DNA from: Amaricoccus sp003258405
GTDB taxonomy: Bacteria; Pseudomonadota; Alphaproteobacteria; Rhodobacterales; Rhodobacteraceae
Assembly (NCBI RefSeq): GCF_043226085.1
Contig: NZ_CP171225.1
Coordinates: forward strand, 3,224,001 to 3,288,000
Direction of reading: 5' to 3'
DNA: 64,000 nt
Below, piece after piece: positions 33,867 through 43,169 of this stretch (position 1 is its first letter; each line of letters starts with the position of its first letter). The position numbers were made by a program, and so were the translations under genes. The notes beneath the pieces were generated by a model that worked only from the letters and a program-made list of their open reading frames with translations, was not told the origin of the DNA and ran no database searches.

Positions 33867-35365
33867 GCGGCGTCCTCCTCGGCGATGGCGCGGACGATGG
33901 TCTCGGTGGAGATCTCCGCCCCGGTGAGTTCGGCGACGTGGCGGCGGTCGCGCACCACGATCACCCGGTCGGAGACGGCGATGAGCTCGTCGAGCTCGGA
34001 GGAGACGATGAGGATCGACATGCCGCCCGAGGTGAGTTCTCGGATGAGGTGGAGGATTTCGGCATGCGCGCCGACATCGATGCCGCGGGTGGGTTCGTCG
34101 AGGATGAGAAAGCGCGGGTTCATCGCGAGCCAGCGGGCAAGGATCACCTTCTGCTGGTTGCCGCCCGAGAGCTGTCCCACGGGTTTCTCGGCGTCCGAGG
34201 TGCGGATGTCGAGCCGTGCGATGTAGTCCTTCGCGAGCCGGACCTGTTCGGCGCGGGACATCGGGCGGGTCCAGCCGCGGCGGGCCTGGAGGGCGAGCGC
34301 GATGTTCTCGCGCACCGAGAGGTCGCCGACTATGCCGTCGGTCTTGCGGTCCTCCGGGGCGAAGCCGAAGCCTGCGGCGATGGCGGTCCGCGGCGAGGAG
34401 AGGTCGATCTCGCCATCCGCATCGCGCGCGGTGCCGGTTTGGGCGGCGCGGACGCCGAAGAGCAGCTCGGCGCTTTCGGTGCGGCCGGAGCCGAGGAGGC
34501 CCGCAAGGCCGATGACCTCGCCCACGCCGACGCGCAGGTCGAAGGGTTCGATCATGCCGCGCCGGCCTAGGCCCTCGGCGCGCAGGAGTTCGGGGCGGAT
34601 CGGCGCGCCCGCGCCGTGGCCCGCCGCCTGCGCCACCACCTCGTCCTCGAGGACGCGGCCGAGCATGTGCTCGATGAGCCGCACGCGGTCGAGATCGCGC
34701 GTGGCTTCGGTCACGACCTTCTGGCCGTTGCGGAGCACGGTGACGCGATCGCTGAGCGCGAAGACCTGATCGAGGAAATGCGAGACGAAGACGATGCCGA
34801 GGCCCCGGTCGCGGAGGCCGCGGACGACATCGAACAGCATCTCGACCTCGCGGGCGTCGAGGCTCGCGGTGGGTTCGTCGAGGATCAGCACCTTGCCCGA
34901 GAGCGCGACGGCGCGGGCGATGGCGATGATCTGCTGGATGGCGACGGAATAGCAGCCGAGGTCGCGGCCGACGTCGATGTCGAGCCCGTACCCCATGAGC
35001 GTCTCACGGGCCATTGCCCGCATCGCGCGGCCATCGACGAGGCCGAAGCGGCGCGGTTCGCGGCCGAAGGCGAGGTTCTGGGCGACGGTGAGATTGGGCA
35101 GGAGGTTCACCTCCTGATAGACCGTGCCGATGCCGAGCTCCTGGGCTTCGGAGGTGGAGCGCGGCGAGATGCGCGCGCCCTCGAGCCGGATCTCGCCCGC
35201 ATCGCGGCGGTAGGCGCCGGTCAGGCACTTGATGAGCGTGGACTTGCCCGCGCCGTTTTCGCCGAGGAGCGCGTGGACCTCGCCGGCGGCCAGCTCGAAA
35301 TCGACGCCATCGAGCGCCCGGGTGCCGGGGAAGGTCTTGGTGAGGGATTGAACCGAAAGCAGCAT
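33863..35365 (-). CDS. ytfR: Galactofuranose-type ABC transporter ATPase YtfR
   Basis: This 500-residue protein has two ABC domains. The first has an intact Walker A (GENGAGKST), a variant signature (CYSVAIQQ) and Walker B (LILDEPT). The second has a degenerate P-loop (GLLGSGRTE), signature LSGGNQQK and Walker B LILDEPTRGID. That asymmetry is normal in this sugar-transporter class. ATG 35365 is chosen; the open extension upstream overlaps ytfQ in another frame. A hairpin separates it from ytfQ. Confidence 0.93.
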   Translation of the reverse strand: MLLSVQSLTKTFPGTRALDGVDFELAAGEVHALLGENGAGKSTLIKCLTGAYRRDAGEIRLEGARISPRSTSEAQELGIGTVYQEVNLLPNLTVAQNLAFGREPRRFGLVDGRAMRAMARETLMGYGLDIDVGRDLGCYSVAIQQIIAIARAVALSGKVLILDEPTASLDAREVEMLFDVVRGLRDRGLGIVFVSHFLDQVFALSDRVTVLRNGQKVVTEATRDLDRVRLIEHMLGRVLEDEVVAQAAGHGAGAPIRPELLRAEGLGRRGMIEPFDLRVGVGEVIGLAGLLGSGRTESAELLFGVRAAQTGTARDADGEIDLSSPRTAIAAGFGFAPEDRKTDGIVGDLSVRENIALALQARRGWTRPMSRAEQVRLAKDYIARLDIRTSDAEKPVGQLSGGNQQKVILARWLAMNPRFLILDEPTRGIDVGAHAEILHLIRELTSGGMSILIVSSELDELIAVSDRVIVVRDRRHVAELTGAEISTETIVRAIAEEDAA

Positions 35366-35390
35366 TCTCGCTCCAGCGGCAGGCAGGGGT

Positions 35391-35419
35391 GCGGCGGACC
35401 GGAGGGCCGGCCCGCCGCC
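35391..35419 (-). repeat. Stem-loop between ytfQ and ytfR
   Basis: GCGGCGG (35391-35397) pairs with CCGCCGC (35412-35418) around a partly self-paired spacer. It lies in the 64-base gap after the binding-protein gene. Hairpins in this place often stabilise the upstream transcript so that more binding protein than ATPase is made. Confidence 0.4.
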
Positions 35420-35429
35420 TTGGGGCCTC

Positions 35430-36383
35430 TCAGTAGCCGAGACCCTTCTTGGCTTCATACTGGCCCATCGGATCGTCGGCCTGGGTGTAGAGCTTCGATT
35501 CCGTCTGGATGAACTTCGGCGGCATGGTGCCGTCCGCCCAGTAGGCTGCGAGCGCATCGAAGGCAGGGCCCGCCATGTTGGGCGTGAGCTCGACGGTCGC
35601 GTTCGCATCGCCGTCGGCCATCGCCTGGAAGATGTCAGGCACCGCGTCGATCGAGACGATGAGGATGTCCTCGCCCGGATTGAGCCCGGCTTCCTTGATG
35701 GCCTGGATCGCACCCACCGCCATGTCGTCGTTGTGGGCGTAGAGCGCACAGATGTCCTTGCCGCCGTTCTCGGCCTGCAGGAAGCTCTCCATCACTTCCT
35801 TGCCCTGGGCGCGGGTGAAGTCGCCGGTCTGGCTGCGGACGATCTCGATGTTGTCGTGGCCTTCAATGGCCTGGCGGAAGCCATTGGCGCGGTCGATGGC
35901 GGGAGAGGAGCCGGTGGTGCCCTGGAGCTCGACCACGCGGCATTCCTTGTCGCCCACGGTTTCGACCAGCCACTGGCCGGCGACATTGCCCTCGTGCACG
36001 AGATCCGAGCCGACCGCGGTCAGGTAGAGATCGTCGGAGCTGTCGACCTGGCGGTCGAGCAGCACGACCGGGATCTCGGCTTCCTGGGCCTCTTCGAGCA
36101 CGCTGTCCCAGCCGGTGGCGACCACGGGGGCGAGCAGGATCGCGTCCACGCCCTGCGCCACGAAGGAGCGGATCGCGGCGATCTGGTTCTCCTGCTTCTG
36201 CTGGGCGTCGGAGAACTTGAGATCGATGCCGCGCTCTTCCGCCTGCTGCTTGGTGAGCGTGGTTTCAGCCGCGCGCCAGCCCGATTCCGAGCCGATCTGC
36301 GAGAAGCCCACAGTCTGGGCCGAGGCGGCGCCGGCGGTCAGGGCGAGCGCGGCGGCTGTTGCGAGCAATCCGTTGAGTTTCAT
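35430..36383 (-). CDS. ytfQ: Galactofuranose-type periplasmic binding protein YtfQ
   Basis: This 317-residue protein starts at ATG 36383 after a GGGAGG site. Residues 1-22 are a signal peptide ending ASA. The mature part follows E. coli YtfQ closely: TVGFSQIGSESGWRAAET, QQKQENQIAAIRSFVAQGVD, LQGTTGSSPAIDR, ICALYAHNDDMAVGAIQAIK and ELTPNMAGPAFDAL. The ligand should be D-galactofuranose or a closely related galactose form. It is the first gene of the importer operon and is followed by galactose metabolism genes. Confidence 0.95.
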   Translation of the reverse strand: MKLNGLLATAAALALTAGAASAQTVGFSQIGSESGWRAAETTLTKQQAEERGIDLKFSDAQQKQENQIAAIRSFVAQGVDAILLAPVVATGWDSVLEEAQEAEIPVVLLDRQVDSSDDLYLTAVGSDLVHEGNVAGQWLVETVGDKECRVVELQGTTGSSPAIDRANGFRQAIEGHDNIEIVRSQTGDFTRAQGKEVMESFLQAENGGKDICALYAHNDDMAVGAIQAIKEAGLNPGEDILIVSIDAVPDIFQAMADGDANATVELTPNMAGPAFDALAAYWADGTMPPKFIQTESKLYTQADDPMGQYEAKKGLGY

Positions 36384-36485
36384 GAAGTGTTCCTCCCTTT
36401 GAGTTTTCAATTGTCTGGTGTTTCCGGCGCGTTCTTCTGCGCGCCTTGTCCTCATCGCGGGGCCTCGTGGGCCCCACGATCAGGG

Positions 36486-37427
36486 TCAGTCCTCGAAGGG
36501 CTCGACCGCGATGCGGCGGCCGAGCAGAAAGGCGTCGGCGACATGGACGAGGGGCGTGTCGTCCACATCCGATGCATTCCGGGCGAGCAGCCCGGCGAAA
36601 TGCGCGTAGAGCGAAGGGTATTCGCCCGGATGGTCCAGCGGCTGCGGCGCGCCGTCGATCGCAAGCTTGCCGCCGCCTTCCGAAAGCGCGAGCGTGCCGT
36701 CCTCCGTCTCGACCCGGATGTCCCAGGTCGGCGCCCCCTGCTGGCGCCAGTCGAACACGGCTTCGACCGGCACGCCGCCCGGCGCGGCGAACGTGAGCGT
36801 CGCGGCGATGGGTGTGTCGCGGTTCGAGGGGAAGGCGAGTTCGGCGCGCGCGAGATGCACCGGGACGGGCAGGATCGCGGTCAGGATCGAGAGCGCGTTG
36901 ATGCCGGGATCAAAGACCCCGAGCCCGCCGGGCTCCCAGATCCAGCCCTGGCCCGGATGCCATTCGCGCACGTCTTCCTGCCAGTCGATCGTGACCTTTC
37001 GCAGACTGCGCCCGGCCAGCCAGGCGCGCGCGGGCGCGACACCGGCGGCATGGCGCGAATGCCAGGTCGCGAAGAGCGACACCCCTTGGGCGCGGGCAAG
37101 TTCTGCAAGGGCGCGGACCTCGGCGACTGTCGCGCCGGGGGGTTTCTCGAGCATGACATGGCGGCCTGCGCGCAGGGCTGCGGCCGCGGCCTCGTAACGG
37201 ACCTGCGGCGGCATGCAGAGCGAGACGGCGCCGATCTCGGGACGGGCCTCGAGCAGCGCCTCGATGGTCGTGAAATTCTCGGTGCCGGCAATTCCGCCCG
37301 AGCGGCTGACGGTCGCGGCAAGCCGGAACGCGCCGCCGTCCGCGATTGCCGGGATATGCTGATCCCGAGCGATCTTGCCGATGCCGACAATGGCGATGTC
37401 GCGCAGATCCTGTTCAGTCATCGTCAT
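36486..37427 (-). CDS. D-galactose (L-arabinose) 1-dehydrogenase, Gfo/Idh/MocA family
   Basis: This 313-residue protein starts at ATG 37427 (AGGA 8 bases upstream; 37421 and 37451 are alternatives). Residues 7-20 form the NAD(P)-binding IAIVGIGKIARDQH, and LEKPPGATVAE carries the catalytic-type Lys of the family. The C-terminal sheet has WEPGGLGVFDPGINALS, a pattern of D-galactose 1-dehydrogenases. Homologues also oxidise L-arabinose. It makes the 1,5- or 1,4-lactone, substrate of the SMP-30 lactonase at the other end of the cluster. It lies upstream of ytfQ. Confidence 0.9.
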   Translation of the reverse strand: MTMTEQDLRDIAIVGIGKIARDQHIPAIADGGAFRLAATVSRSGGIAGTENFTTIEALLEARPEIGAVSLCMPPQVRYEAAAAALRAGRHVMLEKPPGATVAEVRALAELARAQGVSLFATWHSRHAAGVAPARAWLAGRSLRKVTIDWQEDVREWHPGQGWIWEPGGLGVFDPGINALSILTAILPVPVHLARAELAFPSNRDTPIAATLTFAAPGGVPVEAVFDWRQQGAPTWDIRVETEDGTLALSEGGGKLAIDGAPQPLDHPGEYPSLYAHFAGLLARNASDVDDTPLVHVADAFLLGRRIAVEPFED

Positions 37428-37579
37428 GACAGTCGTCCTGCCGGGCACCATGGGCGCAAGGCGCGTGGCCCCGGCCCGGGGGTGGTCTGTCCTCGCCCTG
37501 GGCCGGGCCGAAGGTTGCGCCCGGGTCGCGGGCGGTCAGGAAGCGCCAGACGATCGCATCGAGGGAATCCTGACGGGGT

Positions 37580-39322
37580 TCAATGACTGTCACGACCGAC
37601 CTCCCGCCCACGGCAGCCCTTGAGGAAATCGAAATCGGCACCGGTATCGGCCCCCTCGACATGGGCGTGGAACATGCTGGCATAGCCGCTGTCGGGCGGT
37701 GCGGAGAGCGGGCGCCAGGCGGCGAGCCTCGCGGCGAGTTCGTCCTCGGGAATGTCGAGATGGATCCGCCGCGCGGCGACGTCGATCTCGATCATGTCGC
37801 CATCCCGCACCACCGCCAGCGGGCCACCCACCGCCGCCTCGGGCGCGGTGTGGAGCACCGCCGTGCCATAGGCGGTGCCGGACATGCGCGCGTCCGAGAT
37901 CCGGATCATGTCGGTGATCCCCTTCTTCAGGACCTTGGGGGGAAGGCCCATGTTGCCCACCTCGGCCATGCCGGGATAGCCCTTGGGCCCGCAGTTCTTC
38001 AGCACCATCACGCAGGTCTCGTCGATGTCGAGATCGTCGCAGTCGATCCTGGCCTTGTAGTCGTCGATCGTCTCGAAGACGACGGCGCGGCCGCGGTGCT
38101 GCATCAGATGCGGGCTTGCGGCGGAGGGTTTCAGGACGGCGCCGTTGGGGGCGAGGTTGCCGCGGAGCACGGCAATTCCGCCCGAGGCGGTGAGCGCCTT
38201 CTCGACCGGCAGGATGACGTCCTCGTTCCAGTTGCGCGCGTCCTTCACCTCGTCCCAGATCGGGCCGCCGGAGACGGTGAGCGCATCGCGGTGGAGGACG
38301 CCGGCCTCGCCGAGGCGCTTGAGCACCACAGGCAGGCCGCCGGCATAGAAGAACTCCTCCATCAGGTATTCGCCCGAGGGCATGAGGTTGACGATGGTCG
38401 GGATGTCGCGGCCGAGCCTGTCCCAGTCCTCGAGCGTGAGGTCGATGCCGACGCGGCCGGCAAGCGCGAGCAGGTGGATGACCGCGTTGGTCGAGCCGCC
38501 GATGGCGCCATTGCAGCGGATCGCGTTCTCGAAGGCCGCGCGGGTCAGGATGTCGGAGGGTTTCAGGTCGTCCTTCACCATCTGCACGATACGGCGGCCC
38601 GAGAGCTGCGCCATCACGCGCCTGCGCGAGTCGACGGCCGGGATCGCGGCATTGCCGGAGAGCGCCATGCCGAGGGCTTCGGCCATGGAGGCCATGGTCG
38701 AGGCGGTGCCCATGGTGTTGCAGGTGCCCGAGGAGCGGCTCATGGCCTGTTCGGCCTCGAGGAAATCGGCGTGGCTCATGCGGCCGGCCTTGATGTCCTC
38801 GCTCATCTGCCAGAGGGCGGTGCCGGAGCCGACGCGCTCGCCGCGGAACCAGCCGTTTAGCATCGGCCCGCCGGTCACGACGATCGAGGGGATGTCGGTG
38901 GAGGCCGCCCCCATCATCAGCGACGGCGTGGTCTTGTCGCAGCCGACAAGCAGCACGGCGCCGTCGATGGGCTGGCCGCGCATCACCTCCTCGACCGCGA
39001 GGGCGGCGAGGTTGCGATACATCATCGCCGAGGGGCGGAAGGTGTTTTCGGAGGCGGAGAAGACGGGCACCTCGAGGGGAAATCCGCCCGCTTCCCAGAC
39101 GCCTGCCTTCACCTTCTCGGCCAGTTCGCGCAGGTGGCCGTTGCAGGGCGTGAGCTCGGACCAGGTGTTGAGGATGCCGATGACGGGGCGGCCATCGAAG
39201 AGGTCGTCCGGGTAGCCCTGGTTCTTGAGCCAGCCGCGATGATAGATGTTGTCCCGCGACGTGCCGCCATACCATTCCTGGCTGCGGAGCCGTCTCGGCC
39301 AGTCTGCCTTCTTGAAGTCCAT
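37580..39322 (-). CDS. L-arabinonate/D-galactonate dehydratase, IlvD/Edd family
   Basis: This 580-residue protein starts at ATG 39322. The three iron-sulfur Cys are C60 (TPCNGH), C128 (GCDKTTPSL, with K130) and C201 (TCNTMGTAST). These match the 2Fe-2S pentonate dehydratase of the L-arabinonate dehydratase subgroup, known to take L-arabinonate, D-fuconate and D-galactonate. It can serve both the galactose route in this cluster and an arabinose route. A 152-base gap separates it from the dehydrogenase gene downstream, and gguC lies 10 bases upstream. Confidence 0.92.
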   Translation of the reverse strand: MDFKKADWPRRLRSQEWYGGTSRDNIYHRGWLKNQGYPDDLFDGRPVIGILNTWSELTPCNGHLRELAEKVKAGVWEAGGFPLEVPVFSASENTFRPSAMMYRNLAALAVEEVMRGQPIDGAVLLVGCDKTTPSLMMGAASTDIPSIVVTGGPMLNGWFRGERVGSGTALWQMSEDIKAGRMSHADFLEAEQAMSRSSGTCNTMGTASTMASMAEALGMALSGNAAIPAVDSRRRVMAQLSGRRIVQMVKDDLKPSDILTRAAFENAIRCNGAIGGSTNAVIHLLALAGRVGIDLTLEDWDRLGRDIPTIVNLMPSGEYLMEEFFYAGGLPVVLKRLGEAGVLHRDALTVSGGPIWDEVKDARNWNEDVILPVEKALTASGGIAVLRGNLAPNGAVLKPSAASPHLMQHRGRAVVFETIDDYKARIDCDDLDIDETCVMVLKNCGPKGYPGMAEVGNMGLPPKVLKKGITDMIRISDARMSGTAYGTAVLHTAPEAAVGGPLAVVRDGDMIEIDVAARRIHLDIPEDELAARLAAWRPLSAPPDSGYASMFHAHVEGADTGADFDFLKGCRGREVGRDSH

Positions 39323-39332
39323 GGTCCTGCCC

Positions 39333-40328
39333 TCAGAGCGCCCTGATTTCCGTGCGCTCCTGCGTCTCCTCGCGGCGGGGAAAGCTGAGCGGATTGCGGA
39401 GGGGGAGCCCGAAGGGCGCCGCCTCGATCTCGAATATGTCGCCATCCGCGCAGGCGATGCCCGCGGCGAAGGACAGTGTTGCGGTCCCGAACATGTGGAT
39501 GTGCACATCGCCCGGCTGGCGGAAGATCTCGTATTTGAAGTGGTGGTGCTCGAGATTGGCGATCGAGTGCGACATGTTGGCCTCTCCGGACAGGAACGGC
39601 TTCTCGAAGGGGATGCTGTTGCCGCGCCGGATGCGGGAGGTGCCTTCGATTGTGGCGGGCAGCTCGCCCACCAGAAGCTCGGGGCCGACCGAGGCGGGGC
39701 GGAGCTTGGAGTGGGCGAGATAGAGGTAGTTCTGCCGCTCCATCACGTGGTCCGAGAATTCGTTGGCGAGCGCGAAGCCGAGGCGGAACGGCGTGCCGTC
39801 GGTGCCGATGATGTAGATGCCGGCGATCTCGGGCTCCTCGCCGCCGTCCTCTGCGAAGGCCGGGGCGGCAAGCGGCGCGCCGGGCGCGGCGAGAGCCGCC
39901 CCCGTGCCCTTGTAGAACCACTCGGGCTGCGCGCCGGCATGGCCGTTGGCCGGCTTGCCGCCCTCGAGGCCGATGCGGAACATCTTCATCGAGTCGGTCT
40001 CGTTCTCGGCCTTGGCGCCGGCGTGCATCGCGGCCCGCGTGGAAGCCGAGCCCAGGTGGGTGAGGCCGGTGCCGGTCAGGTGGAGATGCGCCGGGTCGGG
40101 GTGCAGCACGGGCGGGAGCAGACGGCCTTCGGCATAGAGGCGTTCGAGATCGGCCGCGCCGTTGAGGCCGAGATCCGCGATCCGCTCGCGCAGGCGCGTG
40201 CCGGTGGCGGCGCAGTCGATCGCGAGATCATAGAGGCTTGCGTCGGTCCGGACCTCGTAGGCTTCGGTCCCGTCGCGGGCAACGACCTGTATGTGCCCGT
40301 CATCCCTGCGGTATTGCGAGAGCAGCAT
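39333..40328 (-). CDS. gguC: GguC/AraD1-like protein of the FAH superfamily
   Basis: This 331-residue protein belongs to the fumarylacetoacetate hydrolase-like superfamily and to the GguC group encoded with ChvE-GguAB. Landmarks are TGLTHLGSASTRAAMH, EPEIAGIYIIG with acidic residues in the metal-site region, LGFALANEFSDH, and DVHIHMFGTATLSFA. The reaction is not firmly established; it has been linked to keto-deoxy sugar acid breakdown. It lies between gguB and the dehydratase, so a role in handling 2-keto-3-deoxy-L-arabinonate is plausible. Confidence 0.88.
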   Translation of the reverse strand: MLLSQYRRDDGHIQVVARDGTEAYEVRTDASLYDLAIDCAATGTRLRERIADLGLNGAADLERLYAEGRLLPPVLHPDPAHLHLTGTGLTHLGSASTRAAMHAGAKAENETDSMKMFRIGLEGGKPANGHAGAQPEWFYKGTGAALAAPGAPLAAPAFAEDGGEEPEIAGIYIIGTDGTPFRLGFALANEFSDHVMERQNYLYLAHSKLRPASVGPELLVGELPATIEGTSRIRRGNSIPFEKPFLSGEANMSHSIANLEHHHFKYEIFRQPGDVHIHMFGTATLSFAAGIACADGDIFEIEAAPFGLPLRNPLSFPRREETQERTEIRAL

Positions 40329-40331
40329 GGT

Positions 40332-41543
40332 TCACCCCTTCTTCTTGCTCATGACGTCGAAGATCACTGCGGCAAGCAGGACAAGGCCCTTGATGACCTG
40401 CTGCCAGTCGATGCCGATGCCGAGGATCGACATGCCGTTGTTCATCACCCCCATGATGAAGGCACCGACCACCGCGCCGACGATGGTGCCCACGCCGCCC
40501 GACATGGAGGCGCCGCCGATGAAGACCGCCGCGATCACGTCGAGCTCGAAGGCGAGCCCGGCCTTGGGCGTGGCGGTGTTGAGGCGGGCGGCGAAGACGA
40601 GACCGGCGAGGGCCGCGAGCATGCCCATGTTGGCGAAGGTGAAGAAGGTCAGGCGGGCCGAGTTGATGCCCGAAAGCCGCGCGGCCTTCTCGTTGCCGCC
40701 GATCGCATAGATGCGCCGGCCGACCGTGGTGCGGCTCGCGATGAAGGAATAGACCGCGATCAGCAGCGCCATGACGATGAAGACGTTGGGCAGGCCGCGG
40801 AAATCGGCCATCAGCCAGCTCATGTAGACGAGCGCGGTGAAGATCAGCGCATTCTTGATCGCGAAGAAGGCGAAGGGTTCGTCGGCGACGCCGGAGCGCG
40901 CCTGGTGCCGTCGTGTCCTGACGGCCATCAGCAGCAGGATGGCGGCCACCGCAACGCCGAGCACGAAGGAAAAGAGGTTCATGCCGTCGCCGCCGAGCGG
41001 ATCGGGAATGAAGCCCGAGGCGATGAGCTGGAACTTGGCGGGGAAGGGGCCGACCGACTGTCCGGCCAGAAGCCAGAGTGTGAGCCCCTTGAAGACGAGC
41101 ATGCCCGCGAGCGTCACGATGAAGGAGGGAATCTTGTAATAGGCGATCCAGAAGCCCTGCAGCATGCCGATGACGGCCCCGACGCCGAGACAGATGATCC
41201 CGGCGACCCAGTAGTTGACGCCCCAGTGCACGATCATCACCGCGGCCAGCGCACCGACGAAGCCGAGCACCGAGCCGACCGAGAGATCGATGTGGCCCGC
41301 GACGATGACGAGCAGCATGCCGATCGCCATGATGATGATGTAGCTGTTCTGCAGGATCAGGTTGGTGAGGTTCACCGGCTTCAGCAGGATGCCGCCCGTT
41401 GCGATCTGGAAGAAGGCCATGATCGCGATGAGTGCGAAAAGGATGCCGTATTCGCGGATGTGGTGGCGGATGAAGCCCAGGCTGTGACGCAGGACCGAGC
41501 GTTGCGGCTCGACATGCTCCGGGTTCGTGGTTGTCTGGGTCAT
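40332..41543 (-). CDS. gguB: Multiple-sugar ABC transporter permease GguB
   Basis: This 403-residue permease is of the xylose/galactose type (XylH-like). Signature: MLLVIVAGHIDLSVGSVLGF. A second conserved block is VYSFIASRTTVGRRIYAIGGN, and AAVFIGGASMSGGVGTIVGA is toward the end. About 12 transmembrane segments are predicted by eye, more than in RbsC, as usual for GguB. Its start overlaps the gguA stop (ATGA). Confidence 0.93.
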   Translation of the reverse strand: MTQTTTNPEHVEPQRSVLRHSLGFIRHHIREYGILFALIAIMAFFQIATGGILLKPVNLTNLILQNSYIIIMAIGMLLVIVAGHIDLSVGSVLGFVGALAAVMIVHWGVNYWVAGIICLGVGAVIGMLQGFWIAYYKIPSFIVTLAGMLVFKGLTLWLLAGQSVGPFPAKFQLIASGFIPDPLGGDGMNLFSFVLGVAVAAILLLMAVRTRRHQARSGVADEPFAFFAIKNALIFTALVYMSWLMADFRGLPNVFIVMALLIAVYSFIASRTTVGRRIYAIGGNEKAARLSGINSARLTFFTFANMGMLAALAGLVFAARLNTATPKAGLAFELDVIAAVFIGGASMSGGVGTIVGAVVGAFIMGVMNNGMSILGIGIDWQQVIKGLVLLAAVIFDVMSKKKG

Positions 41544-43072
41544 CGGCGGTCCCCGGTCGATCTGATGATGGTGGACATGATCCGCTCCTGCGAGGCTTCG
41601 GCCGTGGCCATCTCGCCGACGAGACGGCCCTCGTTCATCACGCAGATGCGGTCGGTGATCCCGAGGAGCTCCGGCATTTCGGACGAGATGACGATGATCG
41701 CCTTGCCCGCCATCGCGAGGTCACGGATCACGGTGTAGATCTCGAATTTCGCGCCGACGTCGATGCCGCGGGTCGGTTCGTCCAGAATGAGGATGTCCGG
41801 ATCGGCGAAGAGCCACTTGGCGAGCACGACCTTCTGCTGGTTGCCGCCCGAGAGGTTCACCGTTTCCTGCTCGATGGATGAGCACTTGATCGCGAGGCGC
41901 TTGCGGTAGCGCTCGGCGACCTCGGCCTCCTTGTGCCGGTCGACCACCATCGTGTCGGCGATCGCCTCGAGATTGGCGAGCGGCACGTTGCGCCGGATCG
42001 TGTCGTCGAGCACGAGCCCGTAGGTCTTGCGGTCTTCGGTGGCGTAGGCGAGGCCGGCGTTCACCGCGCGGCGTACGGTCGAGAGATCAGCCGGGGCGCC
42101 GTCGATCAGCGCCTGGCCGGAGATGTCCCGGCCCCAGGATCGGCCGAAGAGGCTCATGGCGAGCTCGGTCCGGCCGGCCCCCATCAGCCCGGCAAATCCC
42201 AGCACCTCGCCGCGGCGGACGTTGAAGCTCACCCCGTCGACCACCTTGCGATCGGCATGGATCGGGTGGTGCACGGTCCAGTCGCGAACCTCGAGGATCA
42301 CCCCGCCGATCTCGGGCGCGCGCGGCGGATAGCGGTCTTCGAGCGAGCGGCCGACCATGTCGCGGATGATGTCGCCTTCGCTGATGCCGCTTGAGCAGTC
42401 GAGCCGCGAGACGGCCGAGCCGTCGCGCAGGACGGTGATGGTGTCGGCGACCTTGGAGATCTCGTTGAGCTTGTGGGAGATGAGGATCGAGGTGATGCCC
42501 TTGCGGCGGAACTCCATGAGCAGCTCGAGGAGCTTCTCGCTGTCGGTCTCGTTGAGCGAGGATGTGGGCTCGTCGAGGATGAGGAGCCGGACGTTCTTTG
42601 AGAGCGCCTTGGCGATCTCAACGAGCTGCTGCTTGCCAAGCCCGATGTCGTCGACGCGGGTCTCGGGGCGTTCGGCGAGGCCCACGCGGGCAAGCAGTTC
42701 AGTGGCGCGGCGGTTGGTTTCGCGCCAGTCGATGATGCCGCGCTCCGCACGTTCGTTGCCGAGGAAGATGTTCTCGGCGATGGAGAGGAGCGGAACGAGG
42801 GCGAGCTCCTGGTGAATGATGATGATGCCCTGACGCTCGCTGTCGGCGATGTTGCGGAAGGCCTGCACCTCGCCGTCATAGACGATGTCGCCGCTGTAGG
42901 AGCCGTGCGGATAGACGCCCGAGAGCACCTTCATCAGTGTGGACTTGCCCGCGCCGTTCTCGCCGACAAGCGCGTGGATCTCGCCCTCCTCGACGGAGAG
43001 GTTCACGGTGTCGAGCGCCTTCACGCCGGGAAATTCCTTCGTGATCCCGCGCATTTCGAGGATCGTGGCCAT
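41540..43072 (-). CDS. gguA: Multiple-sugar ABC transporter ATPase GguA
   Basis: This 510-residue double ABC protein has Walker A GENGAGKST, signature-like LGKQQLVEIAK and Walker B LILDEPT in the first half. The second half has a degenerate P-loop GLMGAGRTE, signature LSGGNQQK and Walker B LILDEPTRGID. It powers the ChvE-GguAB importer for arabinose, galactose, xylose and related sugars. It is separated from chvE by 97 bases that hold a small hairpin, and coupled to gguB. Confidence 0.94.
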   Translation of the reverse strand: MATILEMRGITKEFPGVKALDTVNLSVEEGEIHALVGENGAGKSTLMKVLSGVYPHGSYSGDIVYDGEVQAFRNIADSERQGIIIIHQELALVPLLSIAENIFLGNERAERGIIDWRETNRRATELLARVGLAERPETRVDDIGLGKQQLVEIAKALSKNVRLLILDEPTSSLNETDSEKLLELLMEFRRKGITSILISHKLNEISKVADTITVLRDGSAVSRLDCSSGISEGDIIRDMVGRSLEDRYPPRAPEIGGVILEVRDWTVHHPIHADRKVVDGVSFNVRRGEVLGFAGLMGAGRTELAMSLFGRSWGRDISGQALIDGAPADLSTVRRAVNAGLAYATEDRKTYGLVLDDTIRRNVPLANLEAIADTMVVDRHKEAEVAERYRKRLAIKCSSIEQETVNLSGGNQQKVVLAKWLFADPDILILDEPTRGIDVGAKFEIYTVIRDLAMAGKAIIVISSEMPELLGITDRICVMNEGRLVGEMATAEASQERIMSTIIRSTGDRR

Positions 43073-43098
43073 GCTCAGCCCTTCATTCTGGAAGCGGT

Positions 43099-43119
43099 CG
43101 CCCCTCGCAGAAAGGGGCG
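43099..43119 (-). repeat. Stem-loop between chvE and gguA
   Basis: CGCCCCT (43099-43105) and AGGGGCG (43113-43119) form a 7-bp perfect stem with a seven-base loop, in the 97-base gap after the binding-protein gene. The position parallels the hairpin between ytfQ and ytfR. Confidence 0.4.
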
Positions 43120-43169
43120 GGAAGGCGCGAAGGGGGAGACAGGGGGGAGCCCGACCTCCGCGCCGGAGG

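Noticed and set aside
37414..37593. 59-codon minus-strand ORF (GTG 37593) in the gap between the dehydratase and galactose dehydrogenase genes
   Set aside because: Its first 25 residues look protein-like, but the ribosome site is only two bases from the GTG, the C-terminus is low-complexity and it overlaps both neighbours. Conservation in relatives could rescue it.
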